From: Adiantum capillus-veneris | Lineage: Eukaryota; Streptophyta; Polypodiopsida; Polypodiales; Pteridaceae | Direction of reading: 5' to 3' | NCBI GenBank assembly: GCA_014529385.2 | Contig: CM043966.1 | Coordinates: 95,912,587-95,976,586, forward strand | DNA length: 64,000 bases | Shown here: piece after piece, positions 47,871 to 61,130 of the stretch | How positions within the stretch are numbered: position 1 is the first letter of the stretch | How the letters are laid out: each line of letters starts with the position of its first letter | Notes under the pieces: model-generated | The model's database searches: none | Told to the model about the DNA's origin: nothing | The model's input: the letters and a program-made list of their open reading frames with translations, nothing else | Program-made: the position numbers and the translations under genes

Positions 47871-50800
47871 ATGGCGGAGGAAGGGAAGCTCAAGATTGAG
47901 AAGTTCAACGGAAAAAACTACCAACATTGGAAGATACAGATTGAAAACTATCTCTACCAGAAGGACCTCTATTTGCCACTAGGCGGTCTTACGAAGAAGC
48001 CCGCAACAATGGCAGATGAAGCATGGATTGTCCTTGATCGAAAGGCACTGGGAACAATCCGGTTAAGCTTGGCGTCAACGGTGGCCTTCAATGTTTCGGA
48101 GATGAAGACCACGGAGGACTTGATGAAGTCACTTGACGACTTCTACGAGAAACCATCGGCATCCAATAAGGTATTTCTTATGAAGCGCTTGTTCAATCTA
48201 AAGATGGCAGAGAATGGTTCAGTTGCAGAACACCTAAATGACTTTAACACAAACATAAGTCAACTTCGATCAGTGAAAATCAATTTCGATGACGAAGTGC
48301 GAGCTCTCCTTATACTATTATCTCTACCGGATAGTTGGGACAGCCTTGTGATGGCTATAAGTAATTCTATCTCTGGCACAAATACTCTTAAGTTTGATGA
48401 TGTTGTGGGTGTTCTCCTAAGCGAGGAAATGCGAAGGAGAAGCACAGGAGAATCATCAAGTGTTGCACTATCAGTGGAAACAAGAGGAAGGCTTAAGGAG
48501 AGGTTCAAAAACCAAAAGGGTCGTGATCGCTCAAGGCGGAGCAAGTCACGCACAAAGTCAGTTCTTGAATGTTGGAACTGCGGCAAGAAGGGCCACGTCA
48601 AGAAGGATTGTTGGTCCAAGAAGAAGAAGGAGACAGAGTCTCAAGACAACAAGCCAACATCGGAGGCCAATGTGGCAGGTAAATTAGAGCAAGATGCGCT
48701 AATTCTCTCATTAGACAATGTGTCTAATTCCTGGATAGTAGATTCCGAGGCTTCATTCCATGCGACACCACACAAGCAACATTTCCAAGACTACACCAAA
48801 GGTAATTTTGGGTATGTATACTTGGGAGATGATGATGCTTGTGAGATTGTCGGCAAAGGTACAGTTTCTGTCAAAACTGCTAACGGAAATGAATGGAAGC
48901 TTAAAGATGTTAGGCATGTTCCTTCTCTTCGCAAAAATTTGATCTCTACAGGATAATTGGACGATGAAGGTCACAACATTGCATTCGGAAACAAACGGTG
49001 GAAGATCTCAAAGGGATCTTTGGTGGTTGCCAAGGGTGAAAAAGTCGGTACACTTTACTTGTGTACTGTTAGCACGCAACCTTCAGCTTGTGCAGCAACT
49101 ACAGAAGTTGACAGTGCGGTGTGGCACTACCGACTTGGGCATATGAGTGCCAAAGGAATGCAAATCCTTCAAACAAAGAAGCTTCTACCAGGTTTGAAAG
49201 AAGTGGACTTAGAGTTCTGTGAAGATTGTGTTTATGGTAAACAAAAGAGGGTAAAATTTCAAAAATCAGGAAATGAAAGGAAAAATAAAAAACTTGAGTT
49301 GGTTCATTCTGATGTTTGGGGTCCTGCAAGTACACCATCACTTGGTGGCTCATTGTACTATGTAACATTCATAGACGATGAGACTAGAAAAACATGGGTT
49401 TATGTCATGAAGAATAAATCTGATGTATTTTCCATATTTCAAAGGTGGAAAGCCTTTGTGGAGAATGAAACAGGTACCAAGGTTAAATGCCTCAGATCCG
49501 ACAATGGAGGCGAATATTGAAGCCAAGCTTTTGAAAGATTTTGTGCTAGCAATGGCATTCGGAGGCAAAGGACAACCCTAAGGACACCTCAACAAAATGG
49601 GATTTTGGAAAGGATCAACAGGACAATCATTGAACGAGCACGAAGCATGCGGCTACATGCAGGCCTACCGCTTGAGAGCTTTGGGCGGAAGCTGTAAGTT
49701 CGTCTGTGTACTTAATCAATCGGTCACCCTCAACGGCATTGGATGGGGGAGTTCCAGAAGAGGCATGGACAGGTAAACCGGTGAATTATGCATTTCTCAA
49801 AGTGTTTGGGTGTGAGGCTTTCATGCACATAGATAGAAGCCTAAGATCAAAGTTAGACACAAAGTCCAAAAAGTGTTTCTTCATTGGCTATGGAGAAGGA
49901 GACTTTGGGTATCGCCTATGGAATCCTGAAGATGGTAAAATCTTAAGGAGTAGGGATGTAATTTTTAACGAACAAAATATGTACAAAGATTACTTGGAAA
50001 GAAAACAAACAAAAGAAACAGGTGATGAGTACATGGAGCTTGAGGACGGTGAAGACTCAAGGACTGCAAACGGTGACAATGTGCAACAACGTCAACCAAA
50101 TGAGGAGCCTCAACCTATTCCCCAAAGATCTACAAGAGCAAGTAGACCTCCAGAAAGGTTTGTTCCTTCCTTCAACCATCTCTTGATCTCAGATTCTGGA
50201 GAGCCGGAATCATATGAAGAAGCTATGCAACATGAATCCAAAGAAGAATGGACGAAGAGCATGCAAGTGGAGATGGACTCACTACATCGCAACCAAACAT
50301 GGGAGTTGGTTGAGTTGCCTAAAGGTAAGCGGGCACTTCAAAACAAATAGGTGTACAAGCTAAAGGAAGAAGAAGCTGGGAAGAAAAGGTACAAGTCTAG
50401 GCTTGTGGTAAAAGGTTTTTCTCAAAAGAAAGGTATTGACTTCAATGAAATATTTTCTCCTGTTGTAAAAATGAACTCAATTAGGCTTGTCTTAAGCCTT
50501 GTGGCTGCTCATGATCTAAATCTCGAGTAAATGGATGTAAATACGGCATTCCCTCACGGTGACATAGAGGAGGAAATCTACATGCTTCAACCAAAGGGGT
50601 ATGAAGTAAAAGGTAAGGAGAAAATGGTTTGCAGATTAAAGAAGAGCTTGTATGGTTTAAAGCAAGCATCAAGACAATGGTACTTGAAGTTTGATGGATG
50701 GATGTTGGATCATGGATTCACAAGATGCAACTCGGATCACTGCGTCTACACGGAGAATTTGGGAGATGGGAAATTCATCATCCTAATGTTGTATGTTGAT

Positions 50801-51753
50801 GACATGTTGATTGCAAGTGGTAACATGCAGGACATCAAAGACCTAAAAGAGGAGCTGTCCAAATCTTTTTCAATGAAAGATTTAGGTGCTGCAAAGAGGA
50901 AACTTGGTATGAAAATATCAAAGGACAGGACGAAGAAGACAATAAATCTATCTCAAGAAGATTACATCAAGAAGGTACTAGAAAGGTTTGCAATGCAAAA
51001 TGCAAAACCAGTTTCTACACCTTTGGCTGGTCATTTTAAACTAACGAAGGATATGTGTCCAAAGACACAAGAGGAGATAGCCTATATGTCTAAAGTTCCA
51101 TATGCTGCAGCGGTAGGTTCTCTAATGTATGCTATGGTCTAAACAAGGCCAGACATTGCACATGCAGTGGGAGTTGTGAGTAGGTTCATGGACAACCCAG
51201 GTAAAGAGCATTGGCAAGCTGTGAAGTGGATACTTAGGTATCTAAAAGGGACAACAACAAATGCTTTGTATTTTGGAGGAACTGATATTTTTCTAGAAGG
51301 GTATGCTGATGCAGATATGGCAGGTGACAAAGATACTCGAAGGAGCACTACTGGCTATGTGTTCACGGTTGGAGGCACAGCAGTAAGCTGGGCTTTAAAG
51401 CTGCAGAAAGTGGTTTCACTTTCTACCACGGAAGCAGAGTATGTAGCAATGACGGAGGCAAGCAAAGAAATTTTGTGGCTTCACAGATTCTTAGAAGAGC
51501 TTGGATTCAAACAAGACAATTGTGTCTTGTACAGTGATAGCCAAAGCGCTATCCATCTTGCAAAGAACTCAGCCTTTCATTCAAGGACAAAGCACATTGA
51601 GGTGAGATATCACTTCATACGCACTCTTTTGAAAGAGAGACAACTAAAGCTAGAAAGGTGCATACAAGTGAAAATCCTGCAGACATGTTTACAAAGGTGG
51701 TCAACAAGGAGAAGTTGAGATTTTGCTCATCTTCAATCGGCACTCAAGGATAA
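47871..51753 (+). pseudogene. Copia gag-pol polyprotein with five stops and two frameshifts
   Basis: The start is MAEEGKLKIEKFNGKN. Order: gag, CCHC (CWNCGKKGHVKKDC), protease, GAG-pre-integrase, integrase (HSDVWGP), RT (MDVNTAFPHGD, YVDDMLI) and RNase H (YADADMAGD, YSDSQSAIH). In-frame stops are at 48954 (TAA), 49518 (TGA), 50348 (TAG), 50528 (TAA) and 51140 (TAA); frame changes are near 49680 and 51655. At least the first and fourth stops replace an expected Gln codon, which fits C-to-T change, and the third replaces an expected Trp. The protease site is DSEAS where DSGAS is expected. The ancestral frame ends at 51753 after PADMFTK. Confidence 0.92.
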
Positions 51754-51813
51754 GAAGCCAGAATGGAAAGCAGTCACAGGTTTGGTTTGGAGATCAGTCT
51801 CCAAGTGGGAGAT

Positions 51814-52440
51814 TGTTAAGTATGGAGCCTGATTTACCCTTGTAATTTTCTGTGGTAAAAGCGCACATTTGTAAGGCCCCCATTATGAGGAGAAGCCATC
51901 GTGCGTGAAGGAAAATCACTCACCGGAAACCAAAATTTTCACGGACAAGAATCAGGGGCAACTTTAAAGGCCTCGGGGGCTGAGGCCCCCGAGACTTTTT
52001 TTTTCGCCGGAATATTATGGCCGGACAGCGGCCGGAAAGTGGTCGGAAAACAACCGGTCGGTTGGCCGGTGGTCGCAAGTCAATGGCCGGTGGCCGGTGG
52101 CCGAATTCAAAAGCAGACTTGTCTTCTCAAGGGCGGCCACACATGGGCGGATTGGAGGGTGCGATTTGGACTTATTCGCACAAGGCCGGCTACACATGGC
52201 TGTCTCTCATAAGAGAGGGCAACCCTTTTGGCCTATAAAAGGAGGCCATTTCTACACACATTTCATAGTGTGAAGTTGATGCAACAAGGTGAGTGTGAGG
52301 TGGTGAGAGTGAAGCAAGGCGGGAGATCCATTAAGGGTATAATCCCTTTGTAAACTACTTCTTGTTTTGAAGTACTAAAGCCATTGAGTGGCTACTTTCC
52401 CGTGGACGTAGCCCACATTGGGTGAACCACGTATATCGTG

Positions 52441-52495
<55 letters not shown>

Positions 52496-52579
52496 CTATA
52501 ATCTCGTGTATATAAATCTGTCTCTCTCCATTAAGTAATCTACTCAATTATGTATTTAGCTACGTCATATTTCCTAACA
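51814..52579 (+). repeat. Copia 3' LTR (766 bp)
   Basis: It starts TGTTAAGTATGG and ends CCTAACA; TATA box at 52234; CT run about 52446-52491. Confidence 0.95.
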
Positions 52580-52584
52580 CAATG

Positions 52585-52643
52585 TTATCCATATGTTGCT
52601 CCCTAGAGAACTGGCGACATGAAATGTAGTGTGGTGGATGCAT

Positions 52644-52705
<62 letters not shown>

Positions 52706-53093
52706 TACGTCTCAATCGTGCTGCCCCGTTCAACATGTAACTCCTACAAGATATTGGTGAAGCACATGGTATGTATAGTGCACCCTTGTTACAAGAGACA
52801 ATGTGGATTGTCAACCTTGCTCTACATTGGTGATGTCTATTTGAATCTACCCTAGGGAACTTTGTATGTTTGTGAAATTGATTTTTATCAAACACTGGTG
52901 CAGATTCAAGTTCTCATTGACTCTAGAAGCCTGGTTCCCTGGTCAAGATGTAGGAGCCAAGGAGTGTGGAACTAGTGAATTTTGTATGTTTGTGAAATTG
53001 ATTTTTATCAAACATTGGCACGAATTCAAGTTCTATTTGACTCTAGAAGTGTGGTGTGTTGGTCGAGACGTAGGAGCCGAGGAACAACGAAAG

Positions 53094-53187
<94 letters not shown>
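52585..53187. repeat. Host side of the copia insertion: GA tract, duplicated block, CT tract
   Basis: A (GA)n run lies at about 52649-52702. A block starting GTATGTTTGTGAAATTG occurs twice (about 52864 and 52984, period about 120). A (CT)n run fills 53095-53187. No gene. Confidence 0.8.
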
Positions 53188-53190
<3 letters not shown>

Positions 53191-54173
53191 GGGTCCAATG
53201 AGCATTCACGAGCCCAATGGCTTGCCTGATTCCTATTGGCCAGGAGGCAAAGGGGTCCAATGAGAGTTTAGTTTAATTATTAAATTACCTAAAGCTCTCA
53301 CAAAAGGGGAAAGGGGGACACATGTCAGAAGGCTATCACTTATGCTGCTTAATAGCCATTGGCTTGACTTCGGGAGGTCCAATGGGGAGCCTGCAAGAGC
53401 AAATAGCAAGAGGGCTCGCCCAAGAGAGAGAGGGGGGCTGATTTTTGCAAGGCATTATCACACACACACTCACACAATCTCATGTGTGAAGAAAGAGAAG
53501 ACTATCTCTTCCCAAGCTTTAATGGAGAGCTCATCACCTACTACAAGCTTGTGAGATAGAAGCCTACATCGACACACTCTTGGCTTGTGGATGCAAATCC
53601 AACCAAGAGCCAAGCTTCAATGCATGCTCATCTCCTCTATCAAGCTAATTACTAAGCGAAAGCTATGCTAATATGAGTGATTATGTGAGGAGATGTACAT
53701 CTTTCTCGTAAGATACTCCTTCTTCCTCTCAATCTACTCTCATATCCTGCTAGCTCTCACCATCTTCGAAGGTGTGTGAGGTCTTGGGTCTGAGAACGGG
53801 GATAATTAAAGTTGTGTTTACTAGTGTTTTGCTTAGTGCATGAAGCTTTCATCTTCATTGCACTAGCTAGTCTTGAAGGAACACAAAGAATTGTATTGTA
53901 CAATGTCTCTCTTGAAGGGAGAAACCATAATACAAAGCCTTTTGGAGGGGGGACCGGCTCCATGTAAATCCAGTCCTCAACTGTTGTCAATAGCTTAATT
54001 TCTCTCTCTTTTGAAAGTATTGTTGATGCTATCTAACTAGGTGTTATGCTTTTTGTTGCTCTCTCCACCCAAGCACTCTTGTAATTCTCATTAGGAATCT
54101 ATTCTAATGAAACGCCCACTATGTTCATGCTAATTTCCGCTACACACAAGTTTTTACGCCATTAAATGTTACA
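53188..54173 (+). repeat. 5' LTR (partial) of the gypsy chromovirus
   Basis: Its last 600 bp match the solo LTR at 44750-45349. It ends AAATGTTACA next to the primer site. The start is truncated at the CT tract. Confidence 0.7.
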
Positions 54174-54186
54174 TTGGTATCAGTGC
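54174..54186 (+). other. Primer binding site of the gypsy element
   Basis: TTGGTATCAGTGC directly after the LTR, a variant of the initiator tRNA-Met site. Confidence 0.8.
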
Positions 54187-54589
54187 ACAAGGTTTCTCTT
54201 TTCTTGCTCAAGAAGGGAGGTCCTCAAGCTAGCTATAAATGGTTGGTATTATTAATTGCCTGTGAGTAAGTAGAATAGGGATTTTTCAGCCTTGCAGTGC
54301 ACCTGCCTTTGTGCAATTAACGGGGCATCACCATCGAGAGCTATGGTCTTAATAGTGGATTCCTACGGGGCTTGCCTACGGCTTAACCACTATTGAGCTA
54401 CTAGAATCTTGACAAGAGTCGGTGCTGTTTTGGTGTCGAAAGACCCTCTCTTCTATTCCTTGCAATTAATGGTATTCGAGCCGCGGGTACAATAGCTTGA
54501 GTGGTTTTCTAAAGGGGTAAAGAGGAGTAGCAACTAGGGCTTGAAGTGCCAAAGTACACCTAAAAAGTTTACACCTAAAAGTTGTTAGA

Positions 54590-55720
54590 ATGGCTGACAA
54601 TAGTAAAGAGAGTGAAATTAATGTTGATAACTTTGATTTTGCTCATGAGCAAGCTACTAATGATGCTTCAATGTTTGTTAACTATCTTGTTTCTAGGCTT
54701 CAACAAGCCATGGGCAATCCATCTCTCCAAAGTGAAGTGCGACGGCAGCTCCGTGCTCACAGGATTCTCCAAGCTCATCACCATGATGAGAGAACACCTA
54801 GGAAGCCTCCTTGTGAGACTCCCAAAAGAGGTCTCTCTCCGATTCGAGAAGAAGAAGAGAATCCATATGAAGGGCTCAAGAATTTACTTCTTGATGATGC
54901 ATCTCCTTCCCAAAGGAGAACTCAAGAGCCTCCATCAAAGGAACGAGAAAGAAGTGAGTCTCCCGCCACCTCGGCGGAGATGGCTCCACGAAGACGGCGG
55001 GCTAAACGCTCTCCATCACACCAAAGCGGAGAAGACCATCACACTCTTCTCCACGCCATAATTCAAAGAGGGATGATAAAAAGCAAGAGAAGAAAAAGGC
55101 AAGAAAGAGTACACCCTCTTCTCCATCTTCTTCATCCTCTTCCTCTTATGAAAGTGGTAAAGACGACGAAGATCAAGACAAGAAAAAGGCGAGAAAGAGG
55201 TCACCCTCTTCTCCACCTTCTTCAAATTCTTCACCTTCTGAAGAAAGTGATGGTGCAACCTTTGAACCATCAAAAAGAAGAGGCCATAGGAAATCCTATT
55301 CCCCATGGAAGAGCATCTCTTTCCTTACCTATGATGGTACCTTTGGTGCTACGGACAAAGTCTTGGCCTTTATCCAGCAATTCGATGCGGCGTTTGGAGA
55401 TGAGGGCTTCACGGAGTCCTCTAAGCTACGCCATGTAGCTATGCACTTTCAAAAGTCCGCCAGGCAATGGTGGTCTAGCCTACGAGCCAACGGTGAAGCT
55501 CCACGAACATGGAAAGCTTTAAGAGCTTCCATTATGAAGCAGTTTTTGGCCACCGATGCCAAAGACAAAGTACTCATCGAATGGCGAAGCTTAAAGCTCT
55601 CTCACAATGAATCCATCCACAAATATGTAGACAAGTTTTGGGACCTACAACGAAAAGCCATTGTCTTCAAAAAGTTGGATTTTGGAGAGCAAAAGCAATA
55701 ATTTTGTGCGGGCTTAACCG
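54590..55720 (+). pseudogene. Gypsy gag, frameshifted
   Basis: It starts MADNSKESEINVDNFDFAH. An Arg/Ser-rich middle contains a one-base frameshift between about 54960 and 55030; after it the frame gives KARKSTPSSPSSSSS and then the retrotransposon gag domain (AFIQQFDAAFGDEGF, RQWWSSL, FLATDAKDKVLIEWR). A TAA at 55699 interrupts, and the same frame continues as the gag end (FCAGLTEEMAEYVN) into the next entry. A leader of about 400 bp without genes separates it from the primer site. Confidence 0.88.
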
Positions 55721-55725
55721 AAGAA

Positions 55726-58700
55726 ATGGCAGAGTATGTCAACTCCCAAAGGCCACGTACCATATCGGCGGCAATACACCATACTATGGTGGCCTCACGA
55801 ATCAATTTCCAAACGGGGGCTAAAAGAAATAATAAGCCCCCGGAAAACAAGGGTTCCAATGAGCCTAAGGGGAAGGACAATGTCCAAAAGTCTCCTAAGG
55901 GCAACTCCAACAAAGCTAAAGAGAGGGGAGTTTACAAAGGTAAGAACAAACTCTCTCCTGAAGAGCTTGAGCGTTATCGCAAGGATAACCGGTGTTTAGA
56001 GTGCGGCGAACAAGGGCATGCGTACCGTGCTTGTCCCCAAAAGAACAACCGCCAAGATCCTCCTAGAGCTTCCTTGGTTGAAATCCAAGAGGAGGAGACT
56101 CACCAAACTCATCACAAAGGATCTCCTCTATGCCATGCTTGGGGAAAGGTAAGAGAACATGATGCTTTTATTCTCTTTGACCCTGGTTCTACTCACAATT
56201 TTATATCTATAGAGTTGGCCACCAAGCTAGGCATACAATCCTACGAGATGGGAGATGTCCTACCCGCAGACATTGCCTTCAAGGGGCAAGAAGCTTCAGT
56301 CACTCCCTTAATCGGGAAATTGAGGCTTCATGTCCAAGGCTATGTGGACAAAGAGGACTTCTTTATCTCTCCTCTCAAGCATGAGGATGTAATCCTAGGG
56401 GCACCATGGTTTGACCGCCTGGCTGCCGATGTTAAATTTCCTGAAAGGAGAATCTCCTTTAAGTTCAGAGAAAAAGACATGTATATAGATGCTAAGGAAA
56501 TGGGTAACACTATCCCCATTGTACATACACCAGCTTTCAACAAGTCAATAAAGAGCTCTATTTCCGTGTACATGATTTTTGTTAAAGATTCTCAAAATGA
56601 ACCTAATGCTTTAACAAAAGAAAATAAAAGCAACCAAAAGGAATTAGAGTTATCCAATTTTCTCAAGGGGTTTCAAGATGTTTTTATTGACGACATCCCT
56701 TGTGAGCTACCTCCTAAACGAGGTAATGATGACCATGCAATTGAACTTCTTCCAGGAAGTTCACCGCCTAACAAACCTCCTTATAGAGTTTCTCAAAATC
56801 AACAAGAGGAGATTATGTGGCAAGTGCATGAGTTAGTTGAGAAGGGCATGGCTAGGCCTAGCTCATCTCCATTTTGCTCACCTGTGCTATTAGTGCAAAA
56901 GAAAGACGGCACATATCGTATGTGTATCGACTATAGAGCACTAAATAAGATCACTATCAAAAATAGGTTTCCCGTTCCACGGGTAGAAGACCTATTTGAT
57001 AAGCTACAAGGATCAACCTACTTCAGTAGGATTGACCTAAAAAGTGGCTATCATAAAATAGGGATAGTTGATCAAGATATTGTAAAGACCGCATTTCACA
57101 CCACATTTGGTCTTTATGAATACATTGTCATGCCTTTTGGCTTGACCAATGCACCAGCCACATTCAACCGCTTGATGGAGAAGCTATTCAGGCCTCATCG
57201 AACCTTCACTGGAGTGTTCTTTGATGATATTATCATCTACTCTAATTCATTAGACGAACACAAGCAACACCTCCAGGTAATATTTCAAGTTTTAAGAGAG
57301 AATAAACTTTATGTTAATCGAAAGAAAAGTGAATTTTTCTTGCAAGAGATTCAGTATTTAGGTCACATTATCTCTCAAGATGGCATCCAAATGGATCCAT
57401 CAAAGTTAGAGGTAATAAAAGGATGGCCTAAACCAAGGAATCTTCATGAACTAAGAAGCTTTATAGGTATGTGTGCATACTATAGACGCTTCATAGAAAA
57501 GTTCTCACAAATTGGGGGACCATTACATGACCTAACAAAGAAAAGCGTTAGGTATACATGGTCTGCTAAGGAGAGAAATGCTTTCAAAAAAGCTTAAAGA
57601 AAATCTTATCTCTCAACCTGTGCTTACACTATCGGATCTCTCAAAACCATTTGAGGTCCAATGTGATGCTTGTGGTGATTGCCTTGGAGCTGTTTTGCTC
57701 CAAGAAGGGCACGCCATAAGCTATGAGAGTCAAAGGCTCGACCCTGTTGAGCAAGCTCTAGGCATATACGAAAAGGAACTCCTTGCAGTTCTACATGCCT
57801 TAGACTCATGGAAGCACTATTTATTGGGGACTCCTTTCATTCTGCAAACGGATCACCAAAGTCTTAAGTACTTCATGACGCAGACCAAGCTCTCCGACAA
57901 ACAAATGAGGTTGGCAAATTTTCTTTCGCAATTTCATTTTCATATTGCTCACATTGCTGGCAAGCATAATCAAGTAGCTGATGCACTCTCAAGACGGCCG
58001 AGAGTGAATGCGGTCACAATGATCTATCTTCAATGATAGATGAGTACGCTATTGATCCCGATTTTAGAGATGTGATTTCAGCCCTTGAATTAGGAAAGAA
58101 AGAAGAACCATTTACTTTACAAGATGGTTATCTTCTCTATGGCAATAAACTATGCGTTACTAACTCACTACGTGAGAAAGTAATGTATGAATCTCATGCT
58201 CCACCATATGCGGGGCATAGAGGGATTCAGTCTACCTTAAAGGGAATTGAAACATATTTCTATTGGCCTACCATGAAAGTGAACATACAAGAGTATGTTT
58301 CTAAATGTGTGGTTTGCCAAAAGACAAAATTTGATAGAGGGAAGCAACTTGGATTTCTTCAACCCTTTCCAATTCCTATTTCACCATGGGAGAGCATATC
58401 CATGGATTTTATCTTTGGATTGCCTAAGTCTATCCATGGGAATACGAGAATATGGACGATAGTAGACAGGTTCAGTAAACAAGCTCATTTTATACCTGTC
58501 AAAAAGACTATCAAAGCCCATCAAATGGCAACCCTCTTCATTTCACAAATTTTCAAGTACCATGGCTTGCCAATGTCCATAGTGTCGGATAGAGATCCTA
58601 GAATGACCAGTAATTTCTGGAAGGGTCTCTTTGAGAATCTAGGAACAAGGCTAAACTTCTCTTCGGCCTATCATCCACAAACGGATGGCCAAAGTGAAAT

Positions 58701-59483
58701 AGCTAACCTAACCATTCTCGATCTACTAAAAGCCTATGTAACGGAAGTGGATCAAAGATCCCAATGGGAGAAGTACTTACCCTTAGTGGAGTATGCTTAC
58801 AATAACACTGTACATACTTCCACGGGAAAAGAACCTTTCGAGGTAATTGAGGGAAGATCAAAAAGTCCCTTGCTACTTAAGGTACATGGGAAGATCTTCG
58901 CTGCAGATGAGTATAGCCGAGACCTACAAGAATCTTTTCAAAAGATTAAGGATGCTATCTCTATCTCACAGCAAAGGCAAAAGGCTGTTGCTGACAAGCA
59001 CAGAAGAGCCCAAGCCTTTAAAGAAAATTATTGGGTCTTATTAAAGTTTCCCAAGGCTCGATTAAGGCACATGATGGGCAAGAATCCTACGGGCCACCAA
59101 TAGTACTATGCTAAACTAGCAAAAAGGTACTATGGTCCCTTCCAGATTCTTAGGCCAATCAATGAGATGGCCTATCAAATCAAGTTGCCCAATCATTGGC
59201 TCATACACAATGCTTTCCATGTGAGCCTATTAAAGCCTTACAAGGGGAGCCACCTCAAGAACCAACTATTGAAGACCCACCGGAGATCGAGGATCAAGAG
59301 GAGGTGCTGCAGCCCGAGTCCATTCTCCGACATGAAGACAAGGTATTAAGAGGCAGTAAGACTATCCCACAATATCTTATTAAGTTTAAGAATTATCCTT
59401 TTGAAGATGCTAGATGGATGCAAGGCATACAGTTAAAGAATAACCTAAACCTTGTCAATGCTTACAATGCTTCCCAAGAGTAA
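55726..59483 (+). pseudogene. Gypsy pol: knuckle, protease, RT, RNase H, integrase, chromodomain
   Basis: The first frame (55726-57597) has CCHC (CLECGEQGHAYRAC), protease (DPGSTHNFI, with Pro where Ser or Thr is usual) and RT (MPFGLTNAPATFNRLM, VFFDDIIIYS). A one-base shift in an A-run near 57590 leads to RNase H (DACGDCLGAVLLQ, TDHQSLKYFM, QVADALSRRP). Another shift near 58015 leads to integrase (GHRGIQSTLKG, CVVCQKTK, MDFIFGLPKS, SDRDPRM, YHPQTDGQSE). TAG at 59101 and a shift near 59250 come before the C-terminal chromodomain-like segment (PQYLIKFKNYPFEDARW), which places it among chromoviruses. It is inactive, but the number of lesions is modest. Confidence 0.93.
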
Positions 59484-59839
59484 GCAAATGTATAAAATGT
59501 TAAAAATGAACAAAGTTTTTTGTCTTAGAAGACTCTCTTTTTCTTTATTGTGCACAAAAATGAAGTAGTATGCATGCTCAGATCAAGTTTGCGGAGATGA
59601 CGTCTCCAAAACACCAAGTAGAGCTTGTCACTCTACTATGGAAGACTGATAGGACTAATGTGCAGACATGCTTGTGGCAGCCTCAGGCTCTCAAGCGCCA
59701 AATGGACTAGTCATCCATTGTGGAATGATGTCGTAGGGTAACATAGGGATCCTCTACAAGCTAAGAAAAGGACTCATGAATATGCTTTATCTTCTCTACA
59801 CCATAGTCGAGGATGACTATGATTTCAAGAGAGAGGTAA
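59484..59839 (+). other. 3' UTR and polypurine tract of the gypsy element
   Basis: No gene. The tract TTTCAAGAGAGAGGTAA (59823-59839) precedes the LTR. The same UTR is seen in inverted orientation at 29219-29560. Confidence 0.75.
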
Positions 59840-59945
59840 TGTCATAATAATCAATATCTAATTCTCCTAAATGATTTTCTCATGTTAAACTGATCATTTA
59901 ATATGGGGAAGTGCTAGGGGAGAAAAAGCTAGAATATTGGTTAAA
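59840..59945 (+). repeat. 3' LTR start, truncated
   Basis: TGTCATAATAATC and the next 90 bp match the starts of the LTRs at 43346 and 29218. Similarity fades near 59945, before the LTR of another element. Confidence 0.65.
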
Positions 59946-60046
59946 CTAGCAGACCGACCACAGTAGGCATCCAAAGGAGGGAAAATAGGAATCCAAAGGG
60001 GGGGCCATCTGCAAAAGAGCCATGTGAAACAATGGGCTAAAAAGAC

Positions 60047-61116
60047 TGTTAGCAGGTACGCCGCGACGGACGATGGAGCACAGCGAGAACACAGACCAAC
60101 AAACTGTCAATCCGAGGATGTAGCTGACTCGACTAGGGCATGAAGGCAATCTCTGGGTTGTCAACCCTGAGCTAAACGCGAACAACACTCTACAGTCACT
60201 AATCCTACCACAACACTATCATAAAGCAAAGAAACAGACAACGCATCCTACGAAACACTACAAGCTCGAAACAGTCTCAAATCATATCGGAATGACTCGA
60301 AATCGGAGGGTAAGACTCACAAGGACATATCCTATGTGGCCAAACACCTAAACCCTGAAAACCATAACTGTAAGACCTCTAATCGCTTTCGCGATAGACT
60401 AAAAATAGCAATTTCCAAAGTGTCTGGAACTCATCTACAAAGACATCAACACGAAGAGCTTCTCGCCCTGATTCTAACGACTACTTGATCATTCAGAACG
60501 GATGTCATTTGAGGTACTTACGACCAAATATAGCTCATAGCAGGCGGGCTCGCGATGTGGTCCTCGGCTTCCATTGCTTGCGTTGACGCAGAGAGCTCCT
60601 CGATGCTAACACGCTCCTACTCTCATATCTGCAATGTGATTAGTGTGCGCAACGGTGTGTGTGTGTGAAGCTCACTACTATGTGCTACAGAACCCACGAT
60701 TGTATATTAATTGAGATAGCGTAATGTGTTCTTTACAAAGCCTTAGGTTTTCGCTTATATACAAAGCCTTCAAACCTAATGTCCGGCCAAATGACCTGAA
60801 TTGTCCCTAGGCTTCTACAGAGCTTAATTACAAGAAACTGAGTTGGATTTACTCATTATATAAGCATCTGCAGCCAAAATACAAGTGCCGATTTAAAATA
60901 TGAGGTTCCCGTAAACATTACAAAAGTGGCCGTAATGGCTCAAAATAATAATAACGGGATATTCTATGACGTCCATGAACTCGTATCTTCATGTTGCAAC
61001 ATCCATCTTCATCTTCATTACTTCATCACCATCTTCATGTGAAATCTTTACAGAATCTTTGAGGAATCTTAATGGAATCTTTGTGAAAACATTGTTAAAA
61101 AGGCGTCCTTTCAACA
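60047..61116 (-). repeat. Probable 3' LTR of a minus-strand retrotransposon
   Basis: On the minus strand it starts TGTTGAAAGGACG just after a polypurine tract and reaches a candidate end in CTGCTAACA. A TATA-like TTATATAATG lies near its first third. The end at 60047 is a guess. No gene inside; it follows the protein region at 62371-64000. Confidence 0.55.
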
Positions 61117-61130
61117 CTCTTCCCCTCCGA
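61117..61130 (-). other. Polypurine tract, minus strand
   Basis: TCGGAGGGGAAGAG immediately precedes the LTR start. Confidence 0.65.

Larger units (their letters stand above)
46998..52579 (+). mobile_element. Ty1/copia retrotransposon, complete but inactive
   Basis: The 5' LTR (46998-47797), primer site, gag-pol, polypurine tract (51803-51813, AAGTGGGAGAT) and 3' LTR (51814-52579) are all present. The 5 bp duplication CAATG flanks it (46993-46997, 52580-52584). The LTRs differ by CT-run length, one indel near 47185 and scattered substitutions, so it is older than the copia element at 11276. Confidence 0.96.

Noticed and set aside
59946-60188. Minus-strand open frame of 80 codons
   Set aside because: It overlaps the end of a probable LTR and has no recognisable domain.
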